Positions 52,927 through 63,156 of a stretch of 64,000 bases of DNA are shown here, in pieces. A model generated the notes under the pieces. That model searched no databases. It saw only the letters and a list, made by a program, of their open reading frames with translations, and was not told the origin of the DNA. How positions within the stretch are numbered: position 1 is the first letter of the stretch; each line of letters begins with the position of its first letter. This stretch comes from Ciona intestinalis (Eukaryota; Chordata; Ascidiacea; Phlebobranchia; Cionidae), in contig NC_020166.2 in the NCBI RefSeq assembly GCF_000224145.3, forward strand, positions 3,093,561-3,157,560. The letters are read 5' to 3'. Both the position numbers and the translations under genes were made by a program.

Positions 52927-55900
52927 TTAACACCACGGTTTTACTGAGCAGTGAATATACGTTGACGTAGTAGATATATTGGGCCATAGAAACGAAACGA
53001 ACTGGAATTTAAGAAGATTCCTTGTGACAGATACTTCGGTGGTATTCAGGTTCCTCAAACTTGAACGACACCTGTGATTTAAGCTGTTAATCGGAAACCT
53101 TTTCTAACATGTACATTTAGGCGCCGTGACACAATTATATATTGATTCTAATTCTTACCCAGTTTGTAGTAGGTTTCTGGAGTTGGTATCTTCTGCGTTT
53201 GATGTTGGTGTGGCGTGGCATGTAATTGACTATAAATGACACAAATAAAAAGTTTATTCTACTGTGGGGAAAAAAGAAAGTAAAAAGTGTCTCGTCTTAC
53301 CCCAGCCTAATAGGAACTTCACGCTACATTGTAGCTTAAAAACATGAACCACCGCACTTAGGGCTATATAAACAAATATTTTCATGAATCCCTTATAGGC
53401 TATACTAGTTAGAACCCTTTCACACGTGTAACTGTTAACTATAGTTTATAAAATATATATATAAATTACTGTATTTCTCAATATCCCGATTTCGACGTTA
53501 AAATCCAGTTGAACGTAAACTTTTTGGCCAACTTCGTACTGTGGGAAGAAGTAAGTATGCGCTTTGTTGAATTCCTGGCTTTTATATAAGCTTGCGTTGA
53601 ATCTTATGCTGTGCGAATTGTTTCCGAACGAGCCCAGGTTTACAGGTCTGTTTAAATGATAAAAGTTAGTTACTATAACATTGCATTGCGTATATTTTAA
53701 CTGTATAATACAGGGGGTAAGATGGATACCGTTAACACATAATAATGCCAATTTTTCAAATCGTGTTTTTACAAGAAAAATTCCTTTTTGAATCGTTAGG
53801 ATGCGGTTATATGTAACTCTGTAAGTATTCTTTGATTACTACGAAATCGGACGATAAAATAGAATGAAAGTGTACGCCACCTTACTCTGTGTGTATTGTG
53901 CACAATAAAACATATATACAAGTTATCAGTCTGTTTATAAATAATGTTTACATGAAGAAAGTCAAAAACAGTACACAAGTGTCAAAAGTTATGCAGTGGG
54001 ATGGGGAAATATGGGACACCCTTTTATTCTATTTTCTCGTCCCATTTGGTAATAAACAAATAACTTTTAATGAATATTAAAACTGTCTTGCCACAAATTC
54101 CATTGACCGTTGTTAATTGTTTAAAACTCGATCAGGATATTTGGAATCTGTGTGCTAAAGTTGTCCCATCTTCCCCCGTAGTACTATACTGTTACAAAAC
54201 CGTAAGCCTTCAATTAGCTGCATTAAAAACTTGAGTCCACTAATCTAAACACCCCAAAAAGACGAGATTTTAAGTCCTACCTCACAATCTGTAGATACTG
54301 CTGACGAGTTTGTGACGTCACAATGGAGGATAAATTGTATGTGCAAGTCAGGCGTAGAATAACAACAGTATATCCAGTAAGAGCATTGTCCGGTTTTTGG
54401 TAAGTCAATCGTATTGTGTACTTTATAATGGCTTTCTGTTTGGTGACCTATATACAAGGTGTTTACTGTAAATAGGTATTTAAGCAGTGGCAATGCATGT
54501 TTAGGTTATATGCGGTTATAGTATGAGGTGAGATGGGACATGTTCTCTTTTCCGGTATCGGGGTAAAATGGGACATGTTCCATTGTCTCGTATATAACAC
54601 TTTTCTCGTCTTTCATAATTAAATAACTGCACTCTCACGAAAGGTTTGTTAAATGCTTAAAATACGATCAGAAAATTATTATACTAGGTGCTACCGGTAT
54701 TCCATCTTTGTGTACTTTATAATGGCCCATAGTACTGGACACTAGATTCCGTATACAAACAAATAAACTTAATTGTTTATATACCGGACCTATTATACAC
54801 TTATACGTTAAATAGTAGAGTGGTGGGGGAAATGGGACATAAGGTGGGGAAGATGGGACACCGTGTATGGAAGTCGTAAGGATACACTTCATAATAAATC
54901 TTCTTTTTTGTTTACTATCTAATGGGATGAAAAAAGAAAATAAAATTTTGTCCCATCTTCCCCCACCCCGCACTTTATTATATAGGGCTTTTTAAGTACG
55001 ATTTTATAACAATTAACAACGATCTTTTAAATTCTTGTGTTTATTTTGCAACAATCTTTGTTTACTACCAAATAGTTACATAAAAGAGATTTAAAAAATA
55101 AACATTCTACCCCAACCTACTATACTGGGGAGGGGGAGGGACACCTTTAGCACATATTATCCAAATACACAAATCGTGTTTTTTTTCTACCAAATAAGAC
55201 TTGAAAACCGAATAAAAAAGTGTCCCATCTTTCTCCACCCTACTATATGTTAATACCTCAGTGGTGTCTGCACATTGGTTAAAACTGCGCGTAAAATTGA
55301 AGTCCAAACTGTTTTCGTAGCAAGGAGTGGAAGCCCAACTTGTAACAACTTGAACGTTTCGAATAATGGCGTTCTGTGAGCCAACTCGGTTCTTTATCGC
55401 GGTCTGGTGTATTCTGTTATAAAAATGTAATTAGAACCGAATCGGATGTACCATTGTAGTTCAACTGGTCGTGGGCGTGGCAAAATTGTGATGGGTGTGG
55501 TCGTATAAATTAAACACTGCATTTTCTCGTCAAAAACAAATACACGTCATAAATAGAGTCTAGTAAGATGGGATATTGGTTTCATTCTTTTCTCTTGTCC
55601 CATTTGGTACTACACAAAGAGTATTTACATCTTAAAATGGAATTGTTATTGTTTAAATCACGATCAGGGATTATGGGAATTAGGTGCTAACGGTATCCCA
55701 TCTTATTCTACAATACTATATGTTTTCTGGTAGGGCGTTATACAGTATAAAAAACGCATGTAGAGGCGGAGAGGCCAACTGCTGGTAAACAGAATAAACA
55801 AGACTCCTTCGCTTTACGTAAAAGCAAGACCACTTACATAACATTTTTACATAACATTAAAATAAATACCAAAACTCCTCACCGAATAGTTACGTTGTAC

Positions 55901-56302
55901 GGCTGACAAATTATGTCAGCATAATTATCACTGCGGGGAACCTGAAAAATAAATAGAACCAAACGTTTTGCAGCCAATTAAATGTAAATGTGCTTTTAAC
56001 TGTAAACATCTTTTAATAACTGTTGTTTTGTCGCTATATCCTATATGTTTTCGTTTACAATATTTCTAAATCTCCGCTACCGTAACTTGAGTGACAAATA
56101 AAAGGTATTATAATATAGTAGAGTGGGGGAGATGGGACACCTTTACTACATAATATCCAAATTTCCTGATCGTTGTTTAAACAATTAACGACGTCTATGG
56201 GAGTCGTAATGACACGGCTTTAAAATTCTTTGTTTACTACCAAATGGGACAAAAAATGTAATGAAAAAGGGTATCATCTCCCCCCATCCTACTATATATA
56301 CA

Positions 56303-56341
<39 letters not shown>

Positions 56342-56446
56342 AGACTCATTTTCATTTACGTTTTAGTAACTTACTATTGCAGTGGTTATCAAAGGTAGAA
56401 ATAGAAGAACCACCAAAACTAATATAAGTATAATTAATCTTTTCAT
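52927..56446 (-). CDS. Minimal secreted ZP-domain protein
   Basis: Zona pellucida domain proteins polymerise into extracellular filaments. Exons in order: 56375-56446, 55883-55941, 55257-55413, 54281-54447, 53470-53647, 53159-53229, 52927-53071; 849 nt, 282 residues, phases consistent. Exon 1 is a signal peptide (MKRLIILILVLVV). ZP-N: ICQPYNVTI, STPCYENS, NQCADTTE and ILRLTCTYN supply its four cysteines. ZP-C: IRFNASLY, YEVGQKVYVQLD, ITCHATPTSN and YIHCSVKPWC. The chain stops right after that last cysteine. I see no basic cleavage site, external hydrophobic patch, transmembrane segment or GPI signal, which most ZP precursors have. The donor at 53469 (GTAATT) is the weakest junction; the exon 4 acceptor could shift 12 bases. 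Confidence 0.88.
53258..53312. mobile_element. ~55-bp minimal family M derivative
   Basis: ACTGTGGGGAAAAAAGAAAG and GTGTCTCGTCTTACCCCAG: two ends with almost nothing between. In a ZP intron. Confidence 0.6.
53705..53890 (-). mobile_element. Family M MITE, second subfamily, degenerate
   Basis: AGGGGGTAAGATGGATACCG, GTTAACACATAATAATGCC, GACGATAAAATAGAATGAAA. Confidence 0.6.
53993..54187 (+). mobile_element. Family M MITE, complete
   Basis: GCAGTGGGATGGGGAAATAT left, CTTCCCCCGTAGTACTATA right. ZP intron. Confidence 0.8.
54517..54705 (+). mobile_element. Family M MITE, second subfamily, doubled left end
   Basis: TATAGTATGAGGTGAGATGG, then GGGGTAAAATGGGACATG. Confidence 0.6.
54812..54978 (-). 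mobile_element. Family M MITE with internal deletion
   Basis: The left end occurs twice (GTGGGGGAAATGGGACATAA; GTGGGGAAGATGGGACACC), then a shortened body. Confidence 0.75.
54985..55124 (-). mobile_element. Family M MITE, left end lost
   Basis: Core AACAATTAACAACGATC and the end CTACCCCAACCTACTATA. Confidence 0.65.
55125..55248 (-). mobile_element. Family M MITE with central deletion
   Basis: Directly follows the previous copy. About 70 bases of the middle are missing. Confidence 0.7.
55556..55720 (+). mobile_element. Family M MITE, second subfamily
   Basis: GTGCTAACGGTATCCCATC is diagnostic. ZP intron 2. Confidence 0.65.
56114..56297 (-). mobile_element. Family M MITE, complete
   Basis: TATAGTAGAGTGGGGGAGAT left, CCCCCCATCCTACTATATA right. 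ZP intron 1. Confidence 0.85.
56298..56340. repeat. TA dinucleotide run
   Basis: Long TA repeat beside the MITE. Confidence 0.85.
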
Positions 56447-56758
56447 TACTAACAGAATAGGATGCAAATAGCTGTGTCGACTACCACGCACAGGATAAAA
56501 ACTAATATAATGCCAGCTAACATTTTGTTTACGTACCAAGTCACAATTAAGCTACACGTCACTCTGTTATGGTGTTATCAAACCATTACCTAATGATATA
56601 CGCAATGTGCATTTGCCCTGTTATGCTCATACTGTCATAAAATGCTAAAAATGCTTTCCGGTTTGCTGCCCTGTGAACGTAATTGTTAATTGTATTTTCC
56701 TGGATTTTAGACTTGCTTTATAAAGCCTACAGAAACAAATATGTCAGTGTGTATAAGC

Positions 56759-56902
56759 ATGGTAGGGTGGGGTAAAAAGTACTCATTTTCGTTCTATTTT
56801 CTTGTTCCATTTTGTAGTAAACATAGAAACTTTAAAGAGTTATAAAACGGTACGCTCTCAACTCTCATGGACCATTATACGGTTTAAAACACGATCAGAA
56901 CT
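56759..56902 (+). mobile_element. Family M MITE, right end lost
   Basis: ATGGTAGGGTGGGGTAAAAA left. The body stops after GTTTAAAACACGATCAGAA. Confidence 0.7.
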
Positions 56903-56942
56903 AGATTTATTCCTTCGCAGTCAATTGGCAACATGCCGTCAG

Positions 56943-57000
56943 TGACGTAAAATAATGACGTCAACCCATGACGTCATGATCGCAGCAAATACCTCACGTG
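56943..57000. promoter_or_regulatory. Cluster of CRE-like sites plus an E-box
   Basis: TGACGTAA (56943), TGACGTCA (56956), TGACGTCA (56969) and CACGTG (56995) within 58 bases. The full sites are the palindromic CREB/ATF consensus. The spacing of 13 bases is equal. No expression evidence. Confidence 0.5.
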
Positions 57001-57335
57001 TCTGCACGGACTGAGAGTTCTTTATTCGAATTCCGCTCCAGGCAAAAGAAACGTACGTCGCTCAACTCTCGAGGCCAATTATTACTAAAAGTTGTTTGAC
57101 ATATAACTTATGAGTTTTGAAAGTTTTGTTTCCCTGTTTAAGTTAGACCTTAATTTAGAGATAGATTGAAAACCATTGAAAATCTTATGCAGCTGTTTTG
57201 AGGCGTAGTCGGTTTGTTCAGTTATTTTATCGATGCTGCTTGTCTGATTTTGTGGTAATGACACGACAAGTTTCGTAGGCAGAATTCAGTTAAAATGGTA
57301 TTGGTTTTTGATGAAATCTTGAGAAAAGTAGTGAT

Positions 57336-57524
57336 ATATAGACCGGGGTAAGATGGCACTGATTTCATTCCCTTTAATTGTCCCTTTTGGAAGTAAACAA
57401 AGAATATTTAGACAATCTTATAACCGTATCCTTAAGACTCTAAAAAGCAATGGTTATTGTAAAAAAGCACAATAAGAACATGTGATATTATGTTTTAACA
57501 GTATCCATCTTACCCTACAATACC
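57336..57524 (+). mobile_element. Family M MITE, second subfamily
   Basis: ATATAGACCGGGGTAAGATG left, CCATCTTACCCTACAATACC right. Confidence 0.65.
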
Positions 57525-57653
57525 GTTAAGCAAAACGATAAAACATTTAAAGCGTTTGAATAATTGTGTGTCTATATGTTTATATAACTTGTATTCATAT
57601 GTATATTATACAGAAAACTGTCGTTAGGTGTATGTGGTGTATGATATGAAGAC

Positions 57654-60600
57654 ATGGGAAACAAAAGCTTCATCCTTGTGTCTACTGTAGTCTTAACCAG
57701 GTATTCATATTACTCGTAACTTTCGGCTACTGTTTCTTATGGCAGGTTATTAGATAGTAATTTCAATATTACCCAGTGTTATGTTACGGATTATATGGGT
57801 AATAAGTGTAAGATGGGCGCACAGTGCACCATAATGCCGCGTATGATATTGGCTATACAGTTTATATAGGTATACTTATAAGCCTTGCGTTTAAATATTA
57901 AATTACATGGAAAATGTAATACAAATGGATGAATGTAACTTATTATCCTCGCGTAACAGGACAACAAGAATCTTTATAACACGACTGTTTTCTTTCAAAC
58001 ACATGTAACTTTGTGGGTGATCACTTACTGCAGATTTTTTTATATTTTTGTAATGTATGACTGACAGTTTAAACAACCCACAAGGGGCCACTGGATTGAA
58101 ATTGTCTGTTTTCTTAAATTTTCTGGAATACTTTACAGTGTTTTGGTGATATTGTTTCGTGATGAACTTTACGAAGAGATATACAGAATCGATCGCCAAA
58201 TTGAGTGTGTTAACGGTGGACGTTGGAACAACAGGCATAAGATGTGTATTTGTAACTACACATGGGCGGGGAGAGATTGTTCTGTTTGGCGTGAGTGATA
58301 TATAAGTCTGTTTAGTTAGCAAAAAAATCAAACGTTTAAACTAATATTGCCACTAAGCATAGTAGGGTTGGGTTAATGGGACATATATAGTAGGGTAGGG
58401 AAAGACTAGAAAAAAATCGGAATAAAAAACAAACACAGTGGGGCAGAATAGGACACCTTTAATATAGAATTAAAAAGTGTCCCATCTTCCCCACCCTGCT
58501 ATATATTGTTATATTATATCTTACAACTTATATATTATACATTGATTTTATAAAGGCACTATATTCGCCACCCCTGTGTTAATTTTGTAACCGTTCGTCG
58601 AATGTTTCCCTGTTTAATCTTGCTTTTATTTTAAATATCCGTTTAACTGAGATTTAAAACATAATACGTTTACCTTATACGCATACCGAGGCCTCTTAAA
58701 TTGTCTTAGTGGTCAATTAAACTAAACGCAAGCTTTAAAAGCTGCTTACAATAATACGTTTACCAGCTGTCCAAATGACAATGGCGTATATAGTTTGATC
58801 TGTGGTGCTACGAAAACGCAACAAACAAAAACAAGTCCAACTACTAATAGTAATAGAGAACTACATCTCGCCCAAATGGCACCATCAGTCTCTTATTCAA
58901 ATAGAATTTATTTTATTTTTGTTGTGTTTTACCAAACAAGAATCGTTTGTATAAACATCAGATCAGGGTTGGATTTGCGAAATTTATTACAAGTTATAGT
59001 GTATAGTTTGATGTAGCGTAATCAAAATGGAGCAAAAAATACACCCTACACACTGTATTGTTTTAAATGCTTTATTTGTAGTGAGGTGGGGAAGACGGTA
59101 CACCCTTATCACATGATATCCAAATATCCCAATCGTGTTTAAACATTTAACACGNNNNNNNNNNNNNNNNNNNNNNNNNNNNNNNNNNNNNNNNNNNNNN
59201 NNNNNNNNNNNNNNNNNNNNNNNNNNNNNNNNNNNNNNNNNNNNNNNNNNNNNNNNNNNNNNNNNNNNNNNNNNNNNNNNNNNNNNNNNNNNNNNNNNNN
59301 NNNNNNNNNNNNNNNNNNNNNNNNNNNNACTATCAGACCGGATTAGAAAAATAAATGAAAAGGTGTCCCATCTCCCCCTACTATAAAATTTCGGCCTGAC
59401 TTGCGCCTGATATATTTCTCCATTCATAAACAGGACACCATCAATGCTACTTCGATTACGGGCATGACTACCGTGGTATGATAAGTACCACAAGATCTGG
59501 ATTAAGATGCGCACTGTGGACCACCGATCATAACAACGATTTATATCCAATTGGCGAAAGAGGAATTGACACTCACAACTTCTGCAGAAATCCAGGTGAA
59601 ATAGACAATACTGTTTAAATATTTTTTTATTTTTTTTTTTTTGTTAATATAGTAGGGTGCTGGGAAAAGATGGGACACCTTTTTATTTAATTCTCTGATA
59701 CCATTTGGTAGTAAACAAAGAACATTCAAAAAATTATAAAACCGCATCCCCACGACTCCCATAGATCGTTGTTAATTGTTTAAAACACGATCAGGATATT
59801 TAGATCTCATAACGATGTCCCATCTTTCCCACAAAACTATATATTAGCTTAAAAAAGAGATAGATTTAAAATAAGATTTGGTGTCATGTTTTCTTTATGA
59901 AACATTCATCTTTTTTTACTTTATTTATTAAACAAATATGGATTATCACTAACATGTAATAGCCAAGCGCATATACGGTAACTATTTAAATGTAACTGAA
60001 TACTTGCGCTAAGCGATATCCGCTGATTCAGGTCATGATGTCGGTTTTAACTTTCTCTTTGTGTTTAGATAACGAACCAACTGGAATATGGTGTTACGTG
60101 GACGGTGAACAATACATGGACTTTTGTAACGCAACAGTATGTCCAGGTATGTTGCGTAATATACATATAGTAGGGTGGGGAAGTTGGAAACGTTTTTACT
60201 CTATTTGCTTGTCCTATTTGGTTGTAAACAATTAAACAACATTCAAGGAATTATAAAACCATATCCTTACGACTTCTACAGACCGTTGTTAATTAAAAAC
60301 ACACGATTTTTGGATGTTTTGTGCTAAAATCTTCCCCACCCTACTATATATTAATTTGATCACTAACCCATACGAACCCATTTCAGATATCTTCACAGTT
60401 TCTGCTTTACACTTATTTTGCTTCAAATTATTGAACTCCTTCATATACTTTTCAGACGAATACAAGATCATGCCGAACATAACTTTGGGGGATGACGAGT
60501 CGACAGAAAACCCAACTGTTCGATTTTTATTCGGCCCTCTTATATCCGGGGTCTGCGGCGGAGTCGTTGGTCTTCTGATATTGAGCGGTAACTAAATAAT

Positions 60601-62863
60601 ATTTTATGGCCTTACCAAGTATACTGTGGGGTAAGACAGATTGAAACGTTAAGCACCTTACCCCAAACTACTCTATAGGGTGGTGGGAGATGGACAACCT
60701 TTACTACATAATATCCAAATATCCGGATGGAGTTTTAAACATTTAACAACGGTATATGGGAGTCTTGAAGATACGGTTTAATAATTCTTTGGATGATCTT
60801 TGTTTATTACCAAATGGGACGAGCAGACAGAATGAAAAGGTGTCCCATCTTTCCTCACCCTGTACTATATACATACTTTATATAACATTGTACATAAAGT
60901 GTCTACTTAAAGTATTGGACCTATTGAAAGATTTCAAAGTCTTTACTTCGATATAAAAGTTATAATTTCTTTGTTGTTGTTTGCAAATGCTTTTCTATTC
61001 TAATCATTGAAAAAGTTTATACATATTATATTTTACTACTATCCAAAATACCTGTATAACAGTTGTAATCAATTTAATATAATCAATCGTGAAACACTTT
61101 ACAGGTATAGCCGAATACCTGCGGAGAAAACAGTATTTTCAACGACGCAGAAAACGAAAAAAGATGAAAAGTTCTGCCAGCGGTGTTAATAATAAGTAAG
61201 AAAATGACACCCCATCTGTAAAATATTACTTTCATTTCATAGGTTTTGCTTAAAGGAACCAAAACCACCTTGTATTTTACCTTCTTGTATTACTGAAGTT
61301 AAACTTGGTAAACCAAAACGTTTAAAATGAAAATGGTATCTTAAATGGATGGTTATGTTTAGATTAAAACTGACCAGAAATCCGTGTTTTATGAACGTTA
61401 AAGGGAATGCTCACCACATACGTAACTTTATATTTTAGCGGGTGACACGTATACCCACAGTGGTAGCTACATCGAGCCTCGAACCCGTAAATTATGGGCA
61501 ACAGCCCCAAGCTAAAGTATGTACAACGGCTAATTAAAATGGTCGACAAATGGTCGGTCATTTACAGCGTTGTTTAGGAGTATATGTGTTTAATACTTAT
61601 ACCAAAGCTTGTTTTGTTTCAGTGATGACACCGAGCTGTACAAAGAGCTAGGCGTGACACGGCCGCTAGGTGGTGTTATAACTGTAAACGTAGACACCGG
61701 GGAACAGCGAAGGCATAGCGCTGGAAACACAACGGTAAGCAAGTTACATCTTTTTTAAATAAACGCAGTCTATATTATGTGTGTTTTAACCTGCGGGAAA
61801 CAAATTGGGTACTAGACTAAAGTTTATCAAATCTCAAACAGTTTAACGCGTACCTGGCGTCGTGGCAAAGTAATCAAGCCACCTATTTATTATTTTTGCC
61901 GGTGTTTTTTATAAAAAAATCGAATCGAACTTGAAACCAGTTTATTTTAATATTTTGAACGTACAGAGCGAAGATGGGAAGTCAAGGTCCTCTAAGGAAA
62001 AGAGCATCTCCGGAATGAATATTTCACGAGAATATGCTGCTACCGCAAAACAAAATCCAGATCGAAATGCAGAGGTGGACAAAAAGAACAATAAAGATGT
62101 GGGAAAAGAAATCAAGTATGGAGAATCCACTGAAAAGGTCGGAGAGTCGGAAAATTTGAAACAAATGGATGAAAAGGATATTGGGTCAAAAACCGATAAG
62201 AATATAAACAAGAAAAAGGGTAAAAAACGAACCAGTAGTGACAGTAGGTCTGTTGGGCGGGAAAACCAAGCTTTTATTAATTCGGAGAAAACTGGTGAAC
62301 CGGAGATACCTAAGTTGGAAAAGATCGATGAATCGTCCTCTCATAGTTCATATGTCGGGTTATCGTCTGAGAGAAGCCGAGAAAAGTCGGCAGTTTCTCC
62401 AAGACGTACAGCTGACAAAGAAGGACGTAGGTCGAAATCGTATTCTGCCAGCGATTCTCCACGAACTGAAAGACGGAGACCAAGGGAAGATAAAAGTCAC
62501 CGCAGAAGCGAGGGGGTTCAACGGAATGCGGAAAAAGGTCCTGATCTTCCGGAGAAGAGCAGTCGGCACGAGTCTAGGAATCGGGACCGAAGACGTGAAC
62601 GTTATCATACAGGCGACCGTTACCGATCCAAGAAAAGGACTCGGTCCGAATCCTCTCGGCCAGAAACGGAATACCGCGGTGACAAACGGAATTCGCGATC
62701 AGATAAAACAGAGAAAAGTGACAGCAGAGAACGGCAGAAATCTAACAGAAAATCGACTTCGCGCAACGAAAGAAGCTCACGGACTTCTAACAGCAGTAGA
62801 AAAAGTAAAAGTTCAAAAAGAGAACACGATTATGGCGCCGGTGTAGTAGTTGAATATGTTTAA
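57654..62863 (+). CDS. EGF-like/kringle single-pass membrane protein with RS-rich tail
   Basis: Exons: 57654-57700, 58139-58290, 59434-59595, 60069-60146, 60456-60587, 61105-61195, 61623-61734, 61967-62863; 1671 nt, 556 residues, phases 2,1,1,1,1,2,0. Signal peptide or anchor (MGNKSFILVSTVVLT, hydrophobic to about residue 25). EGF-like stretch (ECVNGG...MCICNY..AGRDC) with only four cysteines. A full kringle with six cysteines (YRGMISTTRSGLRC, HNFCRNPD, IWCYV). Transmembrane helix about 170-192 (GVCGGVVGLLIL), a stop-transfer YLRRKQYFQRRRKRKK, then a long cytoplasmic tail. The last exon gives 298 residues very rich in Arg, Ser, Lys and Glu, resembling RS domains. PIK3IP1 is also kringle-TM but lacks this tail. 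Ligand and role unknown. The N-gap 59155-59328 lies in intron 2. AATAAA at 62991-62996. Confidence 0.88.
57931..58108 (-). repeat. SINE fragment (tail and body)
   Basis: ATGTAACTTATTATCCTCGC and AACAACCCACAAGGGGCCAC. It ends 30 bases before exon 2 of the EGF-kringle gene. Confidence 0.65.
58360..58503. mobile_element. Cluster of shortened family M pieces
   Basis: Two left ends (TAGTAGGGTTGGGTTAATGG; TAGTAGGGTAGGGAAAGAC), then a ~70-bp derivative with both ends (CAGTGGGGCAGAATAGGACA; CATCTTCCCCACCCTGCTA). Confidence 0.7.
59079..59385 (-). mobile_element. Family M MITE containing an N-gap
   Basis: Left end GTAGTGAGGTGGGGAAGACG, right end CCATCTCCCCCTACTATAAA. The gap covers the middle, so its stated size is uncertain or more than one copy is present. 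Confidence 0.7.
59155..59328. other. Assembly gap (174 N)
   Basis: Within a MITE in intron 2 of the EGF-kringle gene. Confidence 0.99.
59648..59843 (+). mobile_element. Family M MITE, complete
   Basis: Intron 3. Left end TATAGTAGGGTGCTGGGAAA. Confidence 0.85.
60166..60349 (+). mobile_element. Family M MITE, near complete
   Basis: Intron 4. The right arm is shortened (TGCTAAAATCTTCCCCACCC). Confidence 0.8.
60619..60674. mobile_element. ~56-bp minimal family M derivative
   Basis: TACTGTGGGGTAAGACAGAT and AGCACCTTACCCCAAACTAC. Joined to the full copy that follows. Confidence 0.6.
60675..60870 (-). mobile_element. Family M MITE, complete
   Basis: Intron 5. Ends TATAGGGTGGTGGGAGATGG and CCTCACCCTGTACTATAT. 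Confidence 0.82.
61433..61512 (-). repeat. SINE head fragment
   Basis: On plus, CCCACAGTGGTAGCTACATC, GAGCCTCGAACCCGTAAATT. It contains the clearest B-box of the family (GGGTTCGAGGC on minus). Intron 6. Confidence 0.65.
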
Positions 62864-62990
62864 CAAAGGGCTATTGCTCTGCACACTTAATCCTGCTTAG
62901 GTAATATATTATACTTTTGTGCTATAATCTGAAATGGAAAGAATGTATTCTTCGGCCATTGTCAGCCCACTAGTTAGTTTTCATATTTAC

Positions 62991-62996
62991 AATAAA
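62991..62996 (+). other. Poly(A) signal of the EGF-kringle gene
   Basis: AATAAA 128 bases after the stop. Confidence 0.6.
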
Positions 62997-63013
62997 TTGT
63001 GCATACATTTACG

Positions 63014-63048
63014 AATGCCTATTCGTACAGAAGCCATGAATAGGCATT
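63014..63048. other. 11-bp stem hairpin
   Basis: AATGCCTATTC and GAATAGGCATT, separated by 13 bases. Confidence 0.6.
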
Positions 63049-63129
63049 GCACGGTAATCAAATAGTAAGCAAAAATTCAACTGTATTTCAAAAAATAATT
63101 AACTATTTAATAATCTGTTTTTTTTTAAA

Positions 63130-63156
63130 TGGGCAGACTGGTTATTAGTCTGCCCA
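63130..63156. other. 10-bp stem hairpin
   Basis: TGGGCAGACT and AGTCTGCCCA, loop of 7 bases. About 80 bases past the previous hairpin. Confidence 0.65.

Larger units (their letters stand above)
56447..57653. promoter_or_regulatory. Divergent intergenic region between the ZP and EGF-kringle genes
   Basis: About 1.2 kb between two start codons on opposite strands. It holds the CRE-like cluster at 56943 and two MITE copies. Confidence 0.5.

Noticed and set aside
54245-54493. Open frame with LHIQFILHCDVTNSSAVSTDCE that at first looked like a ZP exon
   Set aside because: The adjoining frame (IKYTIRLTY, ILRLTCTYN) fits both flanking intron phases and the ZP-N pattern better.
57903-58331. 142-codon minus-strand open frame
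   Set aside because: It lies opposite exon 2 of the EGF-kringle gene and a SINE fragment. No family resemblance.
62238-62846. 202-codon plus-strand open frame inside the EGF-kringle last exon
   Set aside because: Alternative frame of the Arg/Ser-rich tail; the tail frame is the one continuous with exons 1-7.
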